A DNA stretch of 64,000 nt from JACCZZ01 sp044227805 (GTDB lineage: Bacteria; Bacteroidota; Bacteroidia; Chitinophagales; UBA10324), in assembly GCA_044227805.1 (NCBI GenBank), contig JBGAWA010000003.1:1-64000 (forward strand), read 5' to 3'. How positions within the stretch are numbered: position 1 is the first letter of the stretch; every line of letters begins with the position of its first letter. The translations under genes were made by a program, and so were the position numbers. Positions 61,236-64,000 of the stretch are shown here, one piece after another. Below the pieces are notes generated by a model that saw only the letters and a list, made by a program, of their open reading frames with translations, was not told the DNA's origin and made no database searches.

Positions 61236-64000
61236 ATGTTGAATTCTTTTACTCCTTATCTCCACTGCTTCATCCATCACCGCACGCAGCGCATTGGCAA
61301 TTACCTTAAATCGCTGCCGGTGTTTTGTGCTGTGTTTCTACTGTCTGTTTCTACCCTTCCGGGTCAAAATGTGCCGGTAAAGGAATGGGATAAAAGTTTT
61401 GGCGGCACCAAGACCGATGAAATGTACACCATCCTACAAACCAATGATGGCGGGTACCTGCTTGGCGGTGATTCAGATTCACCCGTGAGCGGACAAAAAT
61501 CACAAGGCAGCCAGGGTTACAGTGATTACTGGATTGTGAAGACGGATGCACTTGGCAACAAGCAATGGGACAAGCGTTTTGGCGGTAATTCAAAAGAAGA
61601 ATTATTCACTGTTCTGCAAATGCCTGACAGCGGTTACCTGCTGGGAGGATGGTCGATGTCGAATGTAAATGGTGATCAGACTCAAACCAGCCGGGGCGGC
61701 AGCGATTACTGGATCATCAGGACAGATAAGAGTGGAAATAAACTCTGGGATAAACGGTATGGCGGACCCGGTGATGATGAGTTGCGTTCCATGACAACCA
61801 CCGCCGATGGAGGATTCATTTTCGCAGGCGAATCAACATCCGGTATTGGCGGAGAAAAATCACAGAGTAACCACGGTGAGTTTGATGTGTGGGTGGTGAA
61901 AACGGATGTTAACGGAAACATGCAATGGAATGCATCCTATGGCGGACAACTGGATGACCGCCTGAATGCCATTCAGCAAACCGCTGATGGCGGATATATC
62001 ATCGGTGCCTGGACAATTTCCCCTGTTGGCTTTGATGTTACCCAACCCGGAAGAGGATCGTCAGACATGTGGCTGATCAAGACCGATGGCAATGGTGTGA
62101 AACAGTGGGATGGCCGCTATGGTGGTAATGACAATGAGTATTTATATGCGCTTGATCAGACGAATGATGGCGGTTTTATACTGGCAGGATATACACGCTC
62201 TAATGTTAATGGTGAAGTTTCCGTTCCCGGGAAAGGCGGCTTTGATTTTTGGATCGTGAAAACAAATGGCAATGGTGTTAAACTGTGGGATAAACGATAT
62301 GGTGGACATCTTGATGAAAAAGGAAAATCCATATTCCAAACCAGTGACGGTGGGTTTATTATGGGAGGATGGTCTGAATCTTTGATCAGCGGTGACAAGT
62401 CGGAGGATACCCAGGGAGCAACTGATTATTGGCTGGTGAGAATGGATGATAGCGGAAATAAACTTTGGGATCTTGATTTTGGCGCATCCAATGAAGAACG
62501 GCTCCATGATGTTCCGCAAACCAGTGATGGTGGATTTATTATTGGTGGCCATTCATATTCCGGAAAGAACGGCGATAAGTCTCAGGCTAATAATGGTATT
62601 GATGATTACTGGATAGTAAAACTTTCCGCAGGAGCCAACAACGAAATCTTTTATGCTGATGCCGACAGTGATGGCTTTGGTGATGCAGCAGTGGACACTT
62701 TCGCATTGACAGCGCCGCAGGGTTATACTACTAACAACACCGATTGTAATGATGCTAATGCCGCCATCAATCCCAATGCTCCCGAAATATGCAATGCCGG
62801 CATTGATGATAATTGCAATGGATTGGATGATGACGGAGATCCTGCGGTAACAGGACAAGCCAGTTATTATACCGACAATGATCTTGATTTTTATGGAACC
62901 GGCGCTGAAATACATGCCTGTATCCAGCCTCCAGGCACTGCTTTACTGGATAAAGATTGTAACGATAACGACTCATCCATTCATCCTGGTGCAGGTGAAA
63001 TTTGTAATGCCAATGTGGACGATAACTGCGATGGACTGGCTGACGATGCTGATCCGGCTGTTACAGGTCAGGGAACCTATTATACTGATAATGATCTTGA
63101 CACCTATGGGACGGGTCTTGCAATCATAGCCTGTATTCAACCCGCATCTTCATCATTGTCTGCAGGGGATTGTGATGACAGCAATGCGTCGGTGAACCCT
63201 GGCGCATATGATCAGTGCAACGGTATCGATGACAACTGCAATTTTATCACCGATGAAAATCCGTTGCCCATTCCCGTTGTAACTCCTTCAGGAACTGTCA
63301 TTGCCTGCACCGGAGCTAATGTTTTGCTCACCACAACCTTCGATCCTGCTTTAAGTTATCAGTGGTACAAAGCCAATACCTTGCAGACAGGAGCAACAAA
63401 TAACACCTATTCTACAACTAAAGCCGGCAGCTTCCTCGTGAAAGTGAGTACCGCTCCCGGCTGCCAGGCTACATCGGCAACCACGGTCATCAGTCGTATT
63501 GATAAGCCGCTTGCGGAAATTACTCCACTGGGTAATCTTGATATTTGCGGAACAGGGTCGGTTGACCTGCAGGCTAATCTCGGCGCATCGCTTCAGTACC
63601 AATGGAAAAAAGGCAGCAGTTTACTCGCCGGCGCCACCAATAGTATTTACACGGCCACCTCCAAGGGCAGTTATCGCGTGGTCGTTACTAATGAAGGAGG
63701 CTGTGTTAAAACATCCACGATCACCACCGTGACTACATCCTGTAAGGAATCCGTATGGAATGATAATATTGATAAAGGAATGCTCTCCATCTATCCTAAT
63801 CCTGCCAGCAGCCACCTGGTGATAGATGCCAGGTTCGGACAATTGAATGCGGAGGAAGCAACCGTTGAACTGACTGACATGACGGGCCGCAAGGTGCAGT
63901 CGGAAAGGGTGATGGCAGCAGACGGCAAGCTGCAATTTGATCTTATGTTCAACTCCAACATCCTGCCGGGCACTTACTTCTTAAAGGTTCAGTTGACGGA
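61236..64000 (+). CDS. Large secreted propeller-repeat/MopE-motif protein, T9SS sorted (3' end cut)
   Basis: An uninterrupted frame of 921 codons that runs past the window edge. An ATG at 61236 precedes a hydrophobic export region (LPVFCAVFLLSVSTLPGQ). Seven tandem repeats of about 60 residues follow (61386-62640; WDKRYGG ... TDGGYIIGG ... SDYWIVKTDxxG), likely a seven-bladed propeller. Then three modules with Asp-rich YYTDNDLDFYG and Cys motifs (DCNDANAAINPNAPEICNAG, DDNCNG), like the putative metal-binding repeats of MopE. Two Ig-like modules (YQWYKANTLQTGA, YQWKKGSSLLAGA) and a T9SS sorting domain (SIYPNPASSHLVIDA) complete it. Probably a surface binding protein. Confidence 0.88.
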   Translation, partial: MLNSFTPYLHCFIHHRTQRIGNYLKSLPVFCAVFLLSVSTLPGQNVPVKEWDKSFGGTKTDEMYTILQTNDGGYLLGGDSDSPVSGQKSQGSQGYSDYWIVKTDALGNKQWDKRFGGNSKEELFTVLQMPDSGYLLGGWSMSNVNGDQTQTSRGGSDYWIIRTDKSGNKLWDKRYGGPGDDELRSMTTTADGGFIFAGESTSGIGGEKSQSNHGEFDVWVVKTDVNGNMQWNASYGGQLDDRLNAIQQTADGGYIIGAWTISPVGFDVTQPGRGSSDMWLIKTDGNGVKQWDGRYGGNDNEYLYALDQTNDGGFILAGYTRSNVNGEVSVPGKGGFDFWIVKTNGNGVKLWDKRYGGHLDEKGKSIFQTSDGGFIMGGWSESLISGDKSEDTQGATDYWLVRMDDSGNKLWDLDFGASNEERLHDVPQTSDGGFIIGGHSYSGKNGDKSQANNGIDDYWIVKLSAGANNEIFYADADSDGFGDAAVDTFALTAPQGYTTNNTDCNDANAAINPNAPEICNAGIDDNCNGLDDDGDPAVTGQASYYTDNDLDFYGTGAEIHACIQPPGTALLDKDCNDNDSSIHPGAGEICNANVDDNCDGLADDADPAVTGQGTYYTDNDLDTYGTGLAIIACIQPASSSLSAGDCDDSNASVNPGAYDQCNGIDDNCNFITDENPLPIPVVTPSGTVIACTGANVLLTTTFDPALSYQWYKANTLQTGATNNTYSTTKAGSFLVKVSTAPGCQATSATTVISRIDKPLAEITPLGNLDICGTGSVDLQANLGASLQYQWKKGSSLLAGATNSIYTATSKGSYRVVVTNEGGCVKTSTITTVTTSCKESVWNDNIDKGMLSIYPNPASSHLVIDARFGQLNAEEATVELTDMTGRKVQSERVMAADGKLQFDLMFNSNILPGTYFLKVQLT

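Noticed and set aside
1..64000. tRNA, rRNA, CRISPR, prophage and insertion-sequence genes
   Set aside because: I looked for cloverleaf-like stretches, spaced direct repeats and transposase motifs in the gaps and found none that hold up.

Overview
The window looks like chromosome from a member of the Bacteroidota, probably near the Chitinophagales/Saprospirales. The evidence is: many secreted proteins ending in a type IX secretion (T9SS) sorting domain, a PorZ homologue, a SusC/TonB-type receptor, a LytTR regulator paired with a beta-propeller histidine kinase, several close matches to the Bacteroidota promoter (TTG, about 17-21 bp, TAnnTTTG), and almost no Shine-Dalgarno sequences. No tRNA, rRNA, CRISPR array, transposase or phage gene was seen. 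Most of the window is core chromosome mixed with large cell-surface genes.

Layout. 1-2 kb: end of an unknown gene and a GEVED/PPC T9SS cargo protein. 2.2-11.4 kb (minus): Tat-exported class V aminotransferase fold protein, SbcC-SbcD nuclease pair, a short-chain dehydrogenase, an SGNH hydrolase and an Asp-box (sialidase-like) cargo protein. 11.7-16.0 kb (plus): a broken nuoM, an intact nuoN, a small unknown protein and a ferredoxin-NADP reductase-like flavoprotein. 16.1-23.2 kb (minus): a giant PKD-repeat adhesin-like gene interrupted by one frameshift, with a small companion gene. 23.4-28.5 kb (minus): LytTR regulator, propeller sensor kinase, MFS transporter. 28.7-40 kb: recO, a YfhO-like membrane protein overlapping mfd, an Nfu-type Fe-S carrier, corA, recX and porZ. 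40.4-45.2 kb (plus): ileS, a DksA-like protein with a lysine-rich tail, and lspA. 45.6-52.5 kb (plus): two T9SS cargo proteins, an SRPBCC protein, a hemerythrin-like protein and a TonB-dependent receptor. 52.9-56.3 kb (minus): the classic thrS-infC-rpmI-rplT translation cluster. 56.3-61 kb: a TPR protein, a small unknown protein, a 57-residue ribbon-helix-helix protein next to an SPFH membrane protein, aat and a DDAH-family amidinohydrolase. 61.2 kb to the end: a large T9SS protein cut by the window edge, with seven 60-residue propeller-like repeats, MopE-like Asp/Cys motifs and Ig-like modules.

The most unusual non-coding signal is a family of about 160-bp intergenic palindromic elements. 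Three copies are well preserved (3694-3860, 49284-49444, 52557-52740), two are decayed (45357-45506, 59288-59461) and one is a short fragment (23342-23372). Two good copies lie in opposite orientation on either side of the TonB receptor gene. Other points are the nuoM lesions, the frameshift in the giant PKD gene, the SPFH/ribbon-helix-helix pair, and several promoters placed so close to start codons that they suggest leaderless or near-leaderless messages and change the chosen start (corA, recO).
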